Assembly: GCA_000169995.1 (NCBI GenBank)
Contig: AAZW01000009.1
Coordinates: 62,001-126,000 of the forward strand
Direction: 5' to 3'
Length of the DNA stretch: 64,000 nucleotides
From: Vibrionales bacterium SWAT-3
GTDB taxonomy: Bacteria; Pseudomonadota; Gammaproteobacteria; Enterobacterales; Vibrionaceae
Part shown: positions 1-9,029 of the stretch, in pieces
Position numbering within the stretch: position 1 is the first letter of the stretch
Layout of the letters: the number at the start of each line of letters is the position of its first letter
Notes under the pieces: model-generated
Told to the model about the DNA's origin: nothing
Seen by the model: only the letters and a program-made list of their open reading frames with translations
Database searches by the model: none
Translations under genes and position numbers: made by a program

Positions 1-58
1 CCTGCACAAGTACCGACACGGTGCCAAGTCAGTTCAACAATACAAAAAGTTTTTATAG
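1..58 (+). CDS. flaI: Partial: C-terminus of probable FlaI flagellar protein
   Basis: Only the last 18 codons and a TAG stop (56-58) are in the window, in the frame beginning at base 2; the start lies upstream. The tail is rich in Lys, Tyr and Gln. The assignment rests mainly on position: in Vibrio polar-flagellum clusters the small gene flaI, in the place of the FliT chaperone gene, sits between fliD and fliS. The stop is 12 nt before fliS, as expected for a shared transcript. The other two frames are also open over this short stretch, so the frame choice is supported only by the neatly placed stop and the gene order. Confidence 0.5.
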   Translation, partial: LHKYRHGAKSVQQYKKFL

Positions 59-70
59 AAGAGGTTTACT

Positions 71-481
71 ATGCGCGGTTCTTTACAGGCATATAAAAAG
101 GTATCAGTGGATAGTCAGCTAACGGCTGCCTCACCGCATAAGATTGTGCAAATGCTAATGGCTGGCGCTATCGAGCGTTTGATCCAAGGTAAAGCGGCAA
201 TGCAAGCGGGCAATATACCGGTGAAAGGTGAGCGACTTGGTAAGGCTCTAGACATCATTATTAGCCTTCGTAGCTGCCTTTCTATGGACGATGGTGGTGA
301 TATTGCGAAAAACCTAGATCAACTTTATGAGTTCATGATCACGCAAATTTCTGCGGCAAATCACAAAAATGACCCACAGCCTATTGATGATGTTATCGAT
401 ATTATCCGCGAAATTAAGAGCGCTTGGGACCAAATTCCGAATGAATATCACAACTTGACGTCTGCTGAAGTCGGTATTTAA
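71..481 (+). CDS. fliS: Flagellin export chaperone FliS
   Basis: A 136-residue protein of normal FliS length. FliS binds the C-terminal helices of newly made flagellin in the cytoplasm, stops early polymerisation and delivers it to the export gate. The family pattern is visible: an N-terminal AYKKVSVDSQ-type segment (about residues 7-16), then 'ASPHKIVQMLMAGAIERL' (about 20-37), and a mainly helical body. The ATG follows a GAGG ribosome site (61-64). It lies directly before flrA, where Vibrio fliS (also called flaJ) is expected. A terminator follows at 559-587, so flrA has its own promoter. Confidence 0.95.
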   Translation: MRGSLQAYKKVSVDSQLTAASPHKIVQMLMAGAIERLIQGKAAMQAGNIPVKGERLGKALDIIISLRSCLSMDDGGDIAKNLDQLYEFMITQISAANHKNDPQPIDDVIDIIREIKSAWDQIPNEYHNLTSAEVGI

Positions 482-558
482 AGAAAAATTGCAGTTTTAA
501 CTAACCTTAGATCCTCTAATTGGTTGGTTGCCTTATTTTTTTAATCAAATAAAATAGA

Positions 559-587
559 AGCCATTAGATAGCCTAATGGCTTTTTTT
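559..587 (+). terminator. Rho-independent terminator after fliS
   Basis: A perfect 9-bp stem, AGCCATTAG with CTAATGGCT, has a 5-nt loop and runs into a T-tract at 581-587. It closes the upstream flagellin/fliD/fliS unit and separates it from flrA. The stretch from here to 710 has no gene and must hold the flrA promoter; I see no convincing sigma-54 site in it, in line with flrA being the class I gene read by a housekeeping sigma. Confidence 0.88.
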
Positions 588-710
588 CGTTGCTGATTTC
601 ATAAATTTGTCCTCGTAAACCATAATCATAGATAGAATTCTTAATTTTATGGAATACGTTGCTCACCGTTTTTCCGCATCGCACCAAAATAAAGGCAATA
701 ATTCCTACTT

Positions 711-2177
711 ATGCAAGGTTTGGCAAAACTGCTTGTGGTCGACGATAACGCTCAAGATCGTCACAATTTAAGCACAATATTAGAGTTTGTAGGAGAGAGC
801 TGCGAAGTAATCAGCTCTGAACAAGCGCGCAAAGTCGACTGGTCACTACAGTGGGCTGGTTGCATTATTGGCTCAATAAAAGGTAAAGGCTTCAACGCAT
901 TACTGAATGATAAGCTTGTTCACGCGAATCACATCCCTCTACTTGTGATTGGCAAAAACAACCACCCGGTTGACGAGCTCACCAATTTTGTTGGTGAACT
1001 CGAGCTGCCTCTTAACTATCCCCAATTAAGTGATGCATTAAGACACTGTAAAGATTTCTTAGGACGCAAAGGTGTTCAGGTTGTCTCTTCAGCCCGTAAG
1101 AACACACTGTTTCGCAGTCTAGTGGGTCAAAGTGCTGGCATTCAAGAAGTACGTCACTTGATTGAACAAGTTTCCTCTACCGAAGCCAACGTACTGATTC
1201 TCGGTGAATCTGGTACCGGTAAAGAGGTGGTTGCTCGTAACATTCATTACCATTCAAAACGTCGCACTGGTCCTTTTGTTCCAGTGAACTGTGGTGCAAT
1301 CCCACCAGATTTGCTGGAGAGTGAACTTTTCGGTCATGAGAAGGGCGCATTCACAGGTGCAATTACGGCACGCAAAGGGCGTTTTGAGCTAGCTGAAGGT
1401 GGCACACTATTTCTTGATGAAATTGGCGATATGCCAATGGCGATGCAGGTTAAGTTGTTACGCGTACTACAAGAGCGATGCTTTGAACGTGTAGGTGGCA
1501 ATTGCACTATCCAGGCGAATGTTCGAGTAATTGCGGCTACACACCGTAACCTAGAAGATATGATCGACGATGATTCATTCCGTGAAGATCTTTATTACCG
1601 CTTGAATGTATTCCCGATTGAAATGCCGGCATTACAAGAGCGTAAAGAAGATATCCCTCTTCTACTTCAAGAGCTTATGACGAGAATGGAAGCGGAAGGC
1701 AGCATGCCTATTTGCTTTACGCCTCGCGCGATTAACTCTTTGATGGAGCACGATTGGCCAGGTAACGTGCGTGAATTGGCGAACTTAGTGGAGCGCATGG
1801 TTATTCTCTATCCGAATAGCTTAGTAGACGTAAACCATCTGCCAACTAAGTATCGGTACAGTGACATCCCTGAATTCCAACCAGAGTTTAATAGCTTTGT
1901 GTCTGAGGAAGAGCAAGAGCGTGACGCTTTAGCTGACCTGTTCTCGGAAGATTTCAGCTTCGATCAGCAAGATGATATGACTGATAATGCGAATGCACCT
2001 CAGGAATTACCACCGGAAGGTGTGAACCTGAAAGAGCTGCTCGCTGATATGGAAGTGAATATGATCAATCAAGCCTTGGAAGCTCAAGGCGGTATTGTCG
2101 CTCGAGCAGCAGACATGTTAGGCATGCGCAGAACCACTCTGGTTGAGAAAATGCGTAAATACAATCTGCAGCGTTAG
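711..2177 (+). CDS. flrA: Flagellar master regulator FlrA, sigma-54 activator
   Basis: FlrA (FleQ/FlaK family, 488 residues) is the top of the Vibrio flagellar hierarchy and activates sigma-54 promoters of the early genes. Domains in order: an N-terminal receiver-like FleQ domain (about 5-115), an AAA+ domain with Walker A GESGTGKE (165-172), the sigma-54 contact loop GAFTGA (212-217) and Walker [11 protein letters not shown] (231-240), and a C-terminal Fis-type helix-turn-helix (about 460-488). The AAA+ domain contains the arginines and helices usual for the family. The ribosome site is weak (AAAGG about 16 nt upstream), but the start MQGLAKLL agrees with Vibrio homologues as I recall them. 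In this family the receiver-like domain binds cyclic di-GMP with the AAA+ domain, rather than acting as a classical phosphoacceptor. Confidence 0.96.
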   Translation: MQGLAKLLVVDDNAQDRHNLSTILEFVGESCEVISSEQARKVDWSLQWAGCIIGSIKGKGFNALLNDKLVHANHIPLLVIGKNNHPVDELTNFVGELELPLNYPQLSDALRHCKDFLGRKGVQVVSSARKNTLFRSLVGQSAGIQEVRHLIEQVSSTEANVLILGESGTGKEVVARNIHYHSKRRTGPFVPVNCGAIPPDLLESELFGHEKGAFTGAITARKGRFELAEGGTLFLDEIGDMPMAMQVKLLRVLQERCFERVGGNCTIQANVRVIAATHRNLEDMIDDDSFREDLYYRLNVFPIEMPALQERKEDIPLLLQELMTRMEAEGSMPICFTPRAINSLMEHDWPGNVRELANLVERMVILYPNSLVDVNHLPTKYRYSDIPEFQPEFNSFVSEEEQERDALADLFSEDFSFDQQDDMTDNANAPQELPPEGVNLKELLADMEVNMINQALEAQGGIVARAADMLGMRRTTLVEKMRKYNLQR

Positions 2178-2304
2178 TGTTCTGCTTTTCGAAAAATGGA
2201 AAAACAAACACGAAATTTTTAGCTAATCGTTCATTTTAGCTAAGCGATAAGATAAACCATAGTCGAGTTGTTGCTTGCTTAACTATGTGATAAATATAGC
2301 AAAT

Positions 2305-2338
2305 AGCCTGACTCGTTTTGTGCGTGTCAGGCTGTTTT
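2305..2338 (+). terminator. Hairpin between flrA and flrB, possible weak terminator
   Basis: AGCCTGAC (2305-2312) pairs perfectly with GTCAGGCT (2326-2333), followed by only a short GTTTTA run. It lies about 29 nt before the flrB start. The poor T-tract argues against full termination; it may attenuate flrA read-through into flrBC or simply end the flrA transcript partly. Confidence 0.45.
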
Positions 2339-2361
2339 AGTATTTGAGGCAAATTTTTGAC

Positions 2362-3402
2362 ATGCACGTATCTAACGAACCAGAAAATCAATCACACCTA
2401 GATTCTGTTGAACAACAGGTTGAGCGCTACAAGCAAGTGCTCGATGTTATGCCTGCTGGTGTCATCTTGTTAGATACCCATGGTGAAGTAAGAGAAGCAA
2501 ACCCAGAAGCGCACCGCATTCTGGGCGTCGAGTTGGTTGGAGAGAAGTGGTTTTCTGTTATCCAAAGTGCTTTTGATCCCAAAGACGATGATGGTCATGA
2601 GATCTCATTAAAGAACGGTCGAAAGGTACGTTTGGCGATTTCTGCTTCGACTACGGGTCAGCTGATTTTGATTACCGATCTGACCGAGACGCGTTTGCTG
2701 CAATCACGAGTTAGTGATCTCCAGCGTCTGTCGTCATTAGGTCGAATGGTGGCGTCACTTGCTCATCAGGTTCGAACACCGCTTTCTAGTGCGATGTTGT
2801 ATGCGTCAAACCTTGCCGCACCGAATTTACCACCGGCAACAAAAACACGTTTTCAATCTAAGCTTATGGATAGACTTCATGACTTAGAGAAGCAAGTTAA
2901 TGACATGCTGCTGTTTGCTAAGGGCGGAGATAATAAGGTGGTGAAACCTTTTACTGTGGCTGAATTGATCACAGAATTTCAGCCTATGGTTGAAGCAGCG
3001 TTGAAATCGAACCAAATTGATTACTGCCAAGAAGTGGAAGGCGAACAGACTCAAATGTTCGGCAATGCCAACGCGATTGCCTCTGCTTTAAGTAATCTGG
3101 TTTTGAACGCGGTTCAAATTGCCGGCAAAGAATCACAGATAGATGTGTTTTTTAGGCCGGTAAACGGCGAGCTTAAGATATCAGTACAAGACAGCGGTCC
3201 CGGCGTACCGAAAGAGCTTCACGGTAAAATTATGGAACCATTCTTTACCACTCGCTCGCAAGGGACAGGCTTAGGCTTGGCGGTTGTACAAATGGTATGT
3301 CGAGCACATGAAGGTCGACTGGAATTGATATCAGAGGAAGGTGATGGCGCATGCTTTACCATGTGCTTGCCACTAGAAAGAAGCGCTTCTACTGAAGGCT
3401 AA
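2362..3402 (+). CDS. flrB: Flagellar sensor histidine kinase FlrB
   Basis: A cytoplasmic kinase of about 346 residues with no membrane segment. An N-terminal PAS-like domain (about 20-105; 'VLDVMPAGVILLD') is followed by a HisKA dimerisation domain with the phospho-site in 'SLAHQVRTPLSSAM' and an HATPase domain with N-box 'ALSNLVLNAVQIA', G1 'DSGPGVP' and G2 'GTGLGLAVV'. It phosphorylates FlrC, encoded 33 nt downstream. I chose ATG 2362 because GAGG (2346-2349) lies upstream of it; an in-frame TTG at 2344 has no ribosome site. In Vibrio, FlrB/FlrC switch on the hook-basal-body class of genes. Confidence 0.95.
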   Translation: MHVSNEPENQSHLDSVEQQVERYKQVLDVMPAGVILLDTHGEVREANPEAHRILGVELVGEKWFSVIQSAFDPKDDDGHEISLKNGRKVRLAISASTTGQLILITDLTETRLLQSRVSDLQRLSSLGRMVASLAHQVRTPLSSAMLYASNLAAPNLPPATKTRFQSKLMDRLHDLEKQVNDMLLFAKGGDNKVVKPFTVAELITEFQPMVEAALKSNQIDYCQEVEGEQTQMFGNANAIASALSNLVLNAVQIAGKESQIDVFFRPVNGELKISVQDSGPGVPKELHGKIMEPFFTTRSQGTGLGLAVVQMVCRAHEGRLELISEEGDGACFTMCLPLERSASTEG

Positions 3403-3435
3403 CAAGTTTTAACTGAATTTACACTGGAGAATGCT

Positions 3436-4845
3436 ATGGCTCAAAGCAAAGTGTTAATCGTCGAAGATGATGAAGGTCTACGCGAGGCCCTTGTCGATAC
3501 ACTCGCGCTTGCTGGCTATGAATGGCTAGAAGCAGATTGCGCAGAAGATGCTCTGGTCAAACTAAAATCGAACTCCGTTGATATCGTTGTCTCTGATGTT
3601 CAGATGGCAGGCATGGGCGGCTTAGCGCTGTTAAGAAACATCAAGCAGCACTGGCCAAATCTCCCTGTATTGTTGATGACAGCTTATGCCAACATCGAAG
3701 ACGCCGTCGCTGCAATGAAAGAGGGCGCTATCGACTATATGGCAAAGCCATTTGCGCCGGAAGTACTGCTAAATATGGTGAGCCGTTATGCTCCCGTAAA
3801 ATCGGACGACAATGGTGATGCCATCGTTGCTGATGAAAAAAGCATTAAGCTAATGATGCTGGCCGATAAAGTGGCAAAAACGGACGCTAATGTCATGGTT
3901 TTGGGCCCGAGCGGTTCTGGTAAAGAGGTGATGTCGCGTTACATCCATAACGCCTCAAACCGTAAAGATGGTCCGTTCGTCGCGATTAACTGTGCGGCAA
4001 TTCCTGACAATATGTTGGAAGCGACTTTATTTGGATATGAGAAAGGTGCATTTACTGGCGCTATTCAGGCGTGTCCGGGTAAGTTTGAACAAGCTCAAGG
4101 CGGTACAATTTTACTCGATGAGATCAGTGAAATGGACCTCGGTTTACAAGCTAAGTTACTGCGTGTGCTGCAAGAGCGTGAAGTTGAGCGTTTAGGTAGC
4201 CGTAAGAGCATTAAACTTGATGTTCGTGTACTCGCGACCAGTAACCGAGATCTAAAACAATATGTGTCTGAGGGTAATTTCCGTGAAGACTTGTACTACC
4301 GTTTGAATGTTTTCCCAATCTCTTGGCCTCCACTGTGTGAACGTAAAGGTGATATTGAGCCTTTGGCGAAGCACTTGGTTGAGCGCCACTGTACCAAACT
4401 TGGCATGCCAGTTCCGGTTATGTCAGCTCAAGCGATCAGCAAACTCGTCAATTATCCGTGGCCGGGCAATGTCCGTGAGCTTGATAATGTCGTGCAGCGT
4501 GCCTTGATTCTGAGCGAAGAAGAAAAAATTTCTGGTGAGCATATCCTACTTGAAGGGGTAGATTGGCAAGACGCCAGTGGCCTACAACAGATTGTTGAAG
4601 GTAGCGATGTGGCAACGCCCGATATCAAGCCTATTGCAGAAGCAAACCCGATCAATAAAATCGCTTCAAGCAGTGAAGGGTTGGGGAATGAGCTTAGAGA
4701 TCAAGAGTATGCGATTATCCTCGAAACTTTGATCGCATGTAATGGCCGACGTAAAGATATGGCTGAGAAACTCGGTATTAGCCCTCGCACATTGCGCTAT
4801 AAGTTAGCAAAAATGCGCGATGCTGGAATAGATATCCCAAACTAA
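3436..4845 (+). CDS. flrC: Flagellar response regulator FlrC, sigma-54 activator
   Basis: A 469-residue NtrC-type regulator. The receiver domain (1-120) has the acidic pocket E10-D11-D12, phosphoacceptor D54, T83 and K104. The AAA+ domain has Walker A GPSGSGKE (157-164) and the sigma-54 loop GAFTGA (204-209), followed by a Fis-type helix-turn-helix at the C-terminus ('GRRKDMAEKLGISPRTLRYK'). It is phosphorylated by FlrB and activates class III sigma-54 promoters, in Vibrio including several flagellin and basal-body genes. An ATG with GGAG 8 nt upstream gives a firm start. The next unit, fliE onward, has its own sigma-54 promoter at 4908-4923. Confidence 0.96.
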   Translation: MAQSKVLIVEDDEGLREALVDTLALAGYEWLEADCAEDALVKLKSNSVDIVVSDVQMAGMGGLALLRNIKQHWPNLPVLLMTAYANIEDAVAAMKEGAIDYMAKPFAPEVLLNMVSRYAPVKSDDNGDAIVADEKSIKLMMLADKVAKTDANVMVLGPSGSGKEVMSRYIHNASNRKDGPFVAINCAAIPDNMLEATLFGYEKGAFTGAIQACPGKFEQAQGGTILLDEISEMDLGLQAKLLRVLQEREVERLGSRKSIKLDVRVLATSNRDLKQYVSEGNFREDLYYRLNVFPISWPPLCERKGDIEPLAKHLVERHCTKLGMPVPVMSAQAISKLVNYPWPGNVRELDNVVQRALILSEEEKISGEHILLEGVDWQDASGLQQIVEGSDVATPDIKPIAEANPINKIASSSEGLGNELRDQEYAIILETLIACNGRRKDMAEKLGISPRTLRYKLAKMRDAGIDIPN

Positions 4846-4907
4846 GCACAGATTAGTAGTGTCAGCTTTCTGACTAGTGTAATACGATATCTAGTCGTTT
4901 TTAGGTA

Positions 4908-4923
4908 TGGCACGCTAATTGCT
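4908..4923 (+). promoter_or_regulatory. Sigma-54 promoter of the fliE operon
   Basis: TGGCACGCTAATTGCT matches the sigma-54 consensus TGGCACG-N4-TTGCW at every fixed base, with the exact GG-N10-GC spacing (GG 4909-4910, GC 4921-4922). Transcription should start about 12 nt after the GC, giving a leader of roughly 45 nt before fliE at 4979. The expected activators, FlrA or FlrC, are encoded just upstream. Confidence 0.93.
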
Positions 4924-4978
4924 CTGTCAATAATACAGCAAAATAGATAGTCATAAATTTGACTCCTTGAGGTAGTAA

Positions 4979-5290
4979 ATGAGAATAGATGGTTTACAAG
5001 GCGAAATGCAGGCAATGATGGTTGAAGCTGCGAGCGCGCGTCCTGCTGCGACAGGGCAAGCGGTCGGTGCAGATTTCGGCAACATGCTGACGCAAGCCAT
5101 CAACAATGTGAACTCATTGCAAAAGACCTCTGGGGATCTACAAACTCGTTTTGATAGCGGTGACCAAAGTGTGTCGCTGTCTGATGTGATGATTGCTCGT
5201 AATAAATCTAGTGTGGCCTTTGAAGCGACAATCCAAATTAGAAATAAGTTGGTTGAGTCGTATAAAGAGCTGATGAATATGCCGGTATAA
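4979..5290 (+). CDS. fliE: Flagellar rod adaptor protein FliE
   Basis: At 103 residues it has FliE length. FliE joins the MS-ring to the proximal rod and is an early substrate of the export gate. The conserved C-terminal half is seen: 'DFGNMLTQAINNVNSLQ', then 'SLSDVMIARNKSSVAFEATIQIRNKLVESYKELMNMPV', where the final 'NKLVxAYKElMxMqV' pattern is the family hallmark. GAGG lies 7 nt before the ATG. It is the first gene of fliEFGHIJ, 16 nt before fliF. Confidence 0.96.
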   Translation: MRIDGLQGEMQAMMVEAASARPAATGQAVGADFGNMLTQAINNVNSLQKTSGDLQTRFDSGDQSVSLSDVMIARNKSSVAFEATIQIRNKLVESYKELMNMPV

Positions 5291-5306
5291 GTTGGGTAGT
5301 TAAGTA

Positions 5307-7049
5307 GTGGCAGATAATAGTCAAACGACAGATTTAACCGTGAGCGATGGTAACGACCACGCACTCATTGCGGGTGCTGAGCTGGACGGAGAAGGGCAAA
5401 ACCCGGATCTAGGTGAACGTAGTTCATCTAAATTTGATATGGCCGTAGGTGACCTCGATTTACTTCGTCAGGTCGTCTTAGTGCTATCTATCTCAATCTG
5501 TGTCGCGCTTATTGTGATGCTGTTTTTCTGGGTTAAAGAGCCAGAAATGCGTCCATTAGGGGCTTATGAAACAGAAGAGTTGATCCCAGTACTGGATTAC
5601 TTAGATCAGCAAAAGATCGAGTACTCGCTTGAGGGTAATACCATCTCGGTGCCAGCAAGTGAATATAACTCCCTGAAGCTTAATATGGTTCGCGCTGGTT
5701 TGAACCAAGAGCGAAACGCAGGTGATGACATCCTCATGCAAGACATGGGCTTTGGTGTATCACAACGTTTAGAACAAGAACGCCTCAAATTAAGCCGCGA
5801 AAGACAGCTTGCGAAAGCCATTGAGCAGATGAAGCAGGTGCGTAAAGCGCAGGTTTTATTGGCGCTGCCGAAGCAAAGTGTTTTTGTTCGTCATAATCAA
5901 GAAGCCTCTGCCTCTGTATTCCTAACCCTCAAAACGGGTACTAACCTTAAGCAGCAAGAGGTTGACTCTGTTGTCGATATGGTGGCGAGTGCCGTTCCGG
6001 GAATGAAAACGTCGCGTATTACCGTTACTGATCAACATGGCCGACTGCTGAGCTCCGGCTCTCAAGACCCTATGTCAGCGGCGCGTCGTAAAGAGCACGA
6101 GCTAGAGCGTAATCAAGAGCAAGCACTGCGTGAGAAAATTGACTCTATCCTTATTCCTATTCTTGGATTTGGAAACTACACGGCTCAGGTTGATATTCAG
6201 CTCGACTTCAGCGCAGTAGAACAAACCAGAAAACGTTTTGATCCGAACACTCCGGCAACGCGAAGCGAATACACCTTAGAAGATTACAATAACGGCAACA
6301 CTGTCGCGGGTATTCCGGGTGCGCTGAGTAACCAGCCTCCATCAGATGCGTCTATCCCCCAGGATGTCGCGCAGATGAAAGATGGCGCGATGACAGGCCA
6401 GGGCTCGGTTCATAAAGAAGCAACTCGAAACTTCGAATTAGACACCACCATCAGTCATGAGCGTAAGCAGACTGGCACGGTGAACCGTCAAACGGTATCG
6501 GTCGCGATTAAAGATCGTCAATCCATCAACCCAGATACCGGTGAAGTGGTGCACACGCCAATTCCAGCCAGTGAAATCAACGCGATCCGCCAAGTGCTGA
6601 TTGGTACGGTCGGTTTTGATGAAAGCCGCGGTGACTTATTGAATGTATTAAGCATGCAGTTCGCACCACAAATCACAGATGTGGTTCCTGATGTGCCTAT
6701 CTGGGAGCACCCTAACTTCAATGATTGGGTACGTTGGTTTGCGAGTGCATTGGTTATTATTGTTGTGGTGTTAGTCCTTGTTCGCCCAGCAATAAAGAAA
6801 CTGCTTAACCCAGCAGCAGACAACGATGAACAGATGTACGGCCCTGATGGCATGCCAATTGGTGCCGATGGCGAGACCAGCCTCATTGGTGGTGATATTG
6901 AAGGTGGCGAGCTGTTTGAATTTGGTTCAAGCATCGACTTACCAAACCTTCATAAAGATGAAGACGTGCTGAAAGCAGTACGTGCACTTGTAGCGAATGA
7001 ACCAGAGCTAGCAGCTCAAGTAGTTAAGAATTGGATGGCAGATGGCTAA
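5307..7049 (+). CDS. fliF: Flagellar MS-ring protein FliF
   Basis: A 580-residue inner-membrane protein forming the MS-ring, the base on which rotor and export gate assemble. It has two membrane helices, about 54-75 and 477-497, with a large periplasmic region of ring-building motifs between them ('LLALPKQSVFVRHNQEASASVFL'). The C-terminal cytoplasmic tail ('DEDVLKAVRALVANEPELAAQVVKNWM') is the FliG-binding segment. The start is GTG. The gene overlaps fliG by 8 nt, which suggests coupled translation of these direct partners. Confidence 0.97.
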   Translation: MADNSQTTDLTVSDGNDHALIAGAELDGEGQNPDLGERSSSKFDMAVGDLDLLRQVVLVLSISICVALIVMLFFWVKEPEMRPLGAYETEELIPVLDYLDQQKIEYSLEGNTISVPASEYNSLKLNMVRAGLNQERNAGDDILMQDMGFGVSQRLEQERLKLSRERQLAKAIEQMKQVRKAQVLLALPKQSVFVRHNQEASASVFLTLKTGTNLKQQEVDSVVDMVASAVPGMKTSRITVTDQHGRLLSSGSQDPMSAARRKEHELERNQEQALREKIDSILIPILGFGNYTAQVDIQLDFSAVEQTRKRFDPNTPATRSEYTLEDYNNGNTVAGIPGALSNQPPSDASIPQDVAQMKDGAMTGQGSVHKEATRNFELDTTISHERKQTGTVNRQTVSVAIKDRQSINPDTGEVVHTPIPASEINAIRQVLIGTVGFDESRGDLLNVLSMQFAPQITDVVPDVPIWEHPNFNDWVRWFASALVIIVVVLVLVRPAIKKLLNPAADNDEQMYGPDGMPIGADGETSLIGGDIEGGELFEFGSSIDLPNLHKDEDVLKAVRALVANEPELAAQVVKNWMADG

Positions 7050-8103
7050 CGAAATTGTTCCACAACAAGCTGAAGGCGGTGAAGTGCTTGATGTCGCGAG
7101 TGTGGATATCGCCTCTATTTCAGGTGATGAGCGCGCAGCGATCTTGTTGTTGAGTTTAAACGAAGAGGATGCGGCGGGTATTATTCGCCACCTAGAACCT
7201 AAGCAGGTTCAACGTGTGGGTAGTGCCATGGCGCGTGCAACGGATTTATCACAAGAGAAGGTAGGCGCAGTGCACCGAGCTTTCTTAGATGATATTCAGA
7301 AGTACACCAACATCGGTATGGGCAGTGAAGACTTCATGCGTAATGCACTGGTGGCTGCTCTGGGTGAAGACAAGGCCAACAACCTTGTTGACCAAATCCT
7401 TCTGGGAACCGGCTCAAAAGGCTTGGATTCTCTTAAGTGGATGGACCCTCGTCAGGTGGCAAGTATCATCATTAACGAGCACCCGCAGATTCAAACCATC
7501 GTGTTGTCTTACCTAGAAGCCGATCAGTCTGCTGAGATTCTGTCTCAGTTCCCTGAGCGTGTACGTTTAGATCTGATGATGCGTATTGCTAACCTTGAAG
7601 AAGTTCAACCTTCAGCGCTTGCTGAGCTGAACGAAATCATGGAGAAACAGTTCGCGGGTCAAGCTGGTGCGCAAGCGGCCAAAATTGGCGGCCTGAAAGC
7701 AGCGGCAGAGATCATGAACTACATGGACAACAACGTAGAAGGTGTCTTGATGGATCAAATCCGCGATCAAGACGAAGACATGGCAACGCAGATTCAAGAT
7801 CTTATGTTTGTCTTTGAAAACCTTATTGAAGTGGATGACCAAGGCGTTCAGAAACTGCTACGTGACGTACCACAAGACGTTCTACAGAAAGCACTTAAAG
7901 GTGCTGATGAAGGCCTGCGTGAGAAGATCTTCAAGAACATGTCCAAACGTGCTGCCGATATGATGAGAGACGATATTGAGGCGATGCCGCCAGTGAAAGT
8001 CTCTGACGTAGAAGCGGCTCAGAAAGAGATTTTGGGTATTGCGAGGAAGATGGCAGACAGTGGCGAGATTATGCTGTCTGGTGGCGCCGACGAGTTCCTT
8101 TAA
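7042..8103 (+). CDS. fliG: Flagellar motor switch protein FliG
   Basis: FliG (353 residues) sits on the MS-ring, carries the torque-generating charged helix that faces the stator, and joins FliM. The N-terminal domain binds FliF; the middle domain has the EHPQ motif (146-149); the C-terminal domain ('LMFVFENLIEVDDQGVQKLLRDV', then 'ALKGADEGLREKIFKNMSKRAA') carries the torque-helix residues. The start overlaps the end of fliF. A strong terminator follows at once, which is unusual inside this operon. Confidence 0.97.
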   Translation: MANEIVPQQAEGGEVLDVASVDIASISGDERAAILLLSLNEEDAAGIIRHLEPKQVQRVGSAMARATDLSQEKVGAVHRAFLDDIQKYTNIGMGSEDFMRNALVAALGEDKANNLVDQILLGTGSKGLDSLKWMDPRQVASIIINEHPQIQTIVLSYLEADQSAEILSQFPERVRLDLMMRIANLEEVQPSALAELNEIMEKQFAGQAGAQAAKIGGLKAAAEIMNYMDNNVEGVLMDQIRDQDEDMATQIQDLMFVFENLIEVDDQGVQKLLRDVPQDVLQKALKGADEGLREKIFKNMSKRAADMMRDDIEAMPPVKVSDVEAAQKEILGIARKMADSGEIMLSGGADEFL

Positions 8104-8115
8104 TACAGAAACCTC

Positions 8116-8145
8116 AAAAGCCCCACACCGTTGGGGCTTTTCTTT
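8116..8145 (+). terminator. Strong intrinsic terminator between fliG and fliH
   Basis: AAAAGCCCCA (8116-8125) pairs perfectly with TGGGGCTTTT (8132-8141) over a 6-nt loop, followed by CTTT. It has all the marks of a functional terminator yet lies inside fliEFGHIJ, 13 nt after the fliG stop and 84 nt before fliH. It may lower expression of the export genes relative to the abundant ring genes. Confidence 0.85.
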
Positions 8146-8228
8146 ATCCAACCTCGAACCACAGATTAATTACAGTTTAACTGCCTGAATTTAAAAGCAG
8201 TTGGACTCACTCAGAAATAGGTACTGAT

Positions 8229-9029
8229 ATGTCAGGTGATAGAAAACGCGGCTTCCTTCGCCCTGAAGAAGATAATACGGTTGCCCAGCCTCAGAAATGG
8301 GGGCTGCCTGATTACACCTCTGATGTGAGTAAACAAGCCAAAGAAACGGCGTTTAACTACGATCCAGGTTGGATGCCTACAGTTGAAGAAGCTATTGAAG
8401 ATGAAGAGCTTGTTCTGACCGAAGAGCAAATCGAGCTGATCAAGCAAGGCGCTTACCAAGAAGGTCTGCATCAAGGTCAGGAAGCTGGCTTCAAGCAAGG
8501 TTACGAAAAAGGCAAAGAAGAAGGTTTTGCCGCTGGCCATGCCGAGGGTAATGAAGCTGGTAAGCTCGAAGGTATCACCGCAGGTCAAGAATATATCCAA
8601 CAACAAGTGGCTATTTTTATGGGGCTCGCGAACCAGTTTGCTCAACCTTTGGAGCTGATGAATGCTCAGGTTGAAAAGCAGCTGGTGGACATGGTGCTGA
8701 CCATGGTTAAAGAGGTGGTGCACGTTGAAGTTCAGACCAATCCACAAATCATCCTAGATACCGTGAAAGAGTCAGTAGAGTCGCTGCCGATCTCTGGTCA
8801 CGCTATTACGTTGAAGCTTAACCCGGAAGACGTCACGATCATTCGCTCTGCGTATGGTGATACGGAACTGGACTGCCGCAATTGGACATTGGTTTCAGAG
8901 CCTGCGCTCAACCGTGGCGATGTACAAATTGAAGCGGGTGAATCGAGTGTGAATTATCGAATGGAAGAGCGTGTGAAGAACGTTATCCAGAGCTTCTGTG
9001 GTGCTAATCGCCATCAAGGTCATGCGTAA
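8229..9029 (+). CDS. fliH: Flagellar export ATPase regulator FliH
   Basis: FliH (266 residues) forms the stalk holding the FliI ATPase under the export gate. Typical of the family is the run of Gly-xxx-Gly repeats at about 74-119 ('[20 protein letters not shown]'), a tightly packed helical dimer. The N-terminus (about 1-60, acidic, with conserved Trp residues such as W24 and W48) contacts FlhA/FliN, and the C-terminal domain contacts FliI. The stop TAATG overlaps the fliI start by 1 nt. At 8150-8228 no clear promoter is seen, so expression probably depends on read-through of the terminator above. Confidence 0.95.
   Translation: MSGDRKRGFLRPEEDNTVAQPQKWGLPDYTSDVSKQAKETAFNYDPGWMPTVEEAIEDEELVLTEEQIELIKQGAYQEGLHQGQEAGFKQGYEKGKEEGFAAGHAEGNEAGKLEGITAGQEYIQQQVAIFMGLANQFAQPLELMNAQVEKQLVDMVLTMVKEVVHVEVQTNPQIILDTVKESVESLPISGHAITLKLNPEDVTIIRSAYGDTELDCRNWTLVSEPALNRGDVQIEAGESSVNYRMEERVKNVIQSFCGANRHQGHA

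Noticed and set aside
650..663. TGGAATACGTTGCT before flrA looks like a sigma-54 promoter
   Set aside because: GG and GC are separated by 8 nt, not the required 10; flrA is also expected to use a housekeeping sigma.
8232..8747. A 171-codon open frame on the - strand of fliH
   Set aside because: It fully overlaps a clear fliH gene, is rich in Phe/Leu/His from antisense Glu/Lys/Gln codons and resembles nothing.
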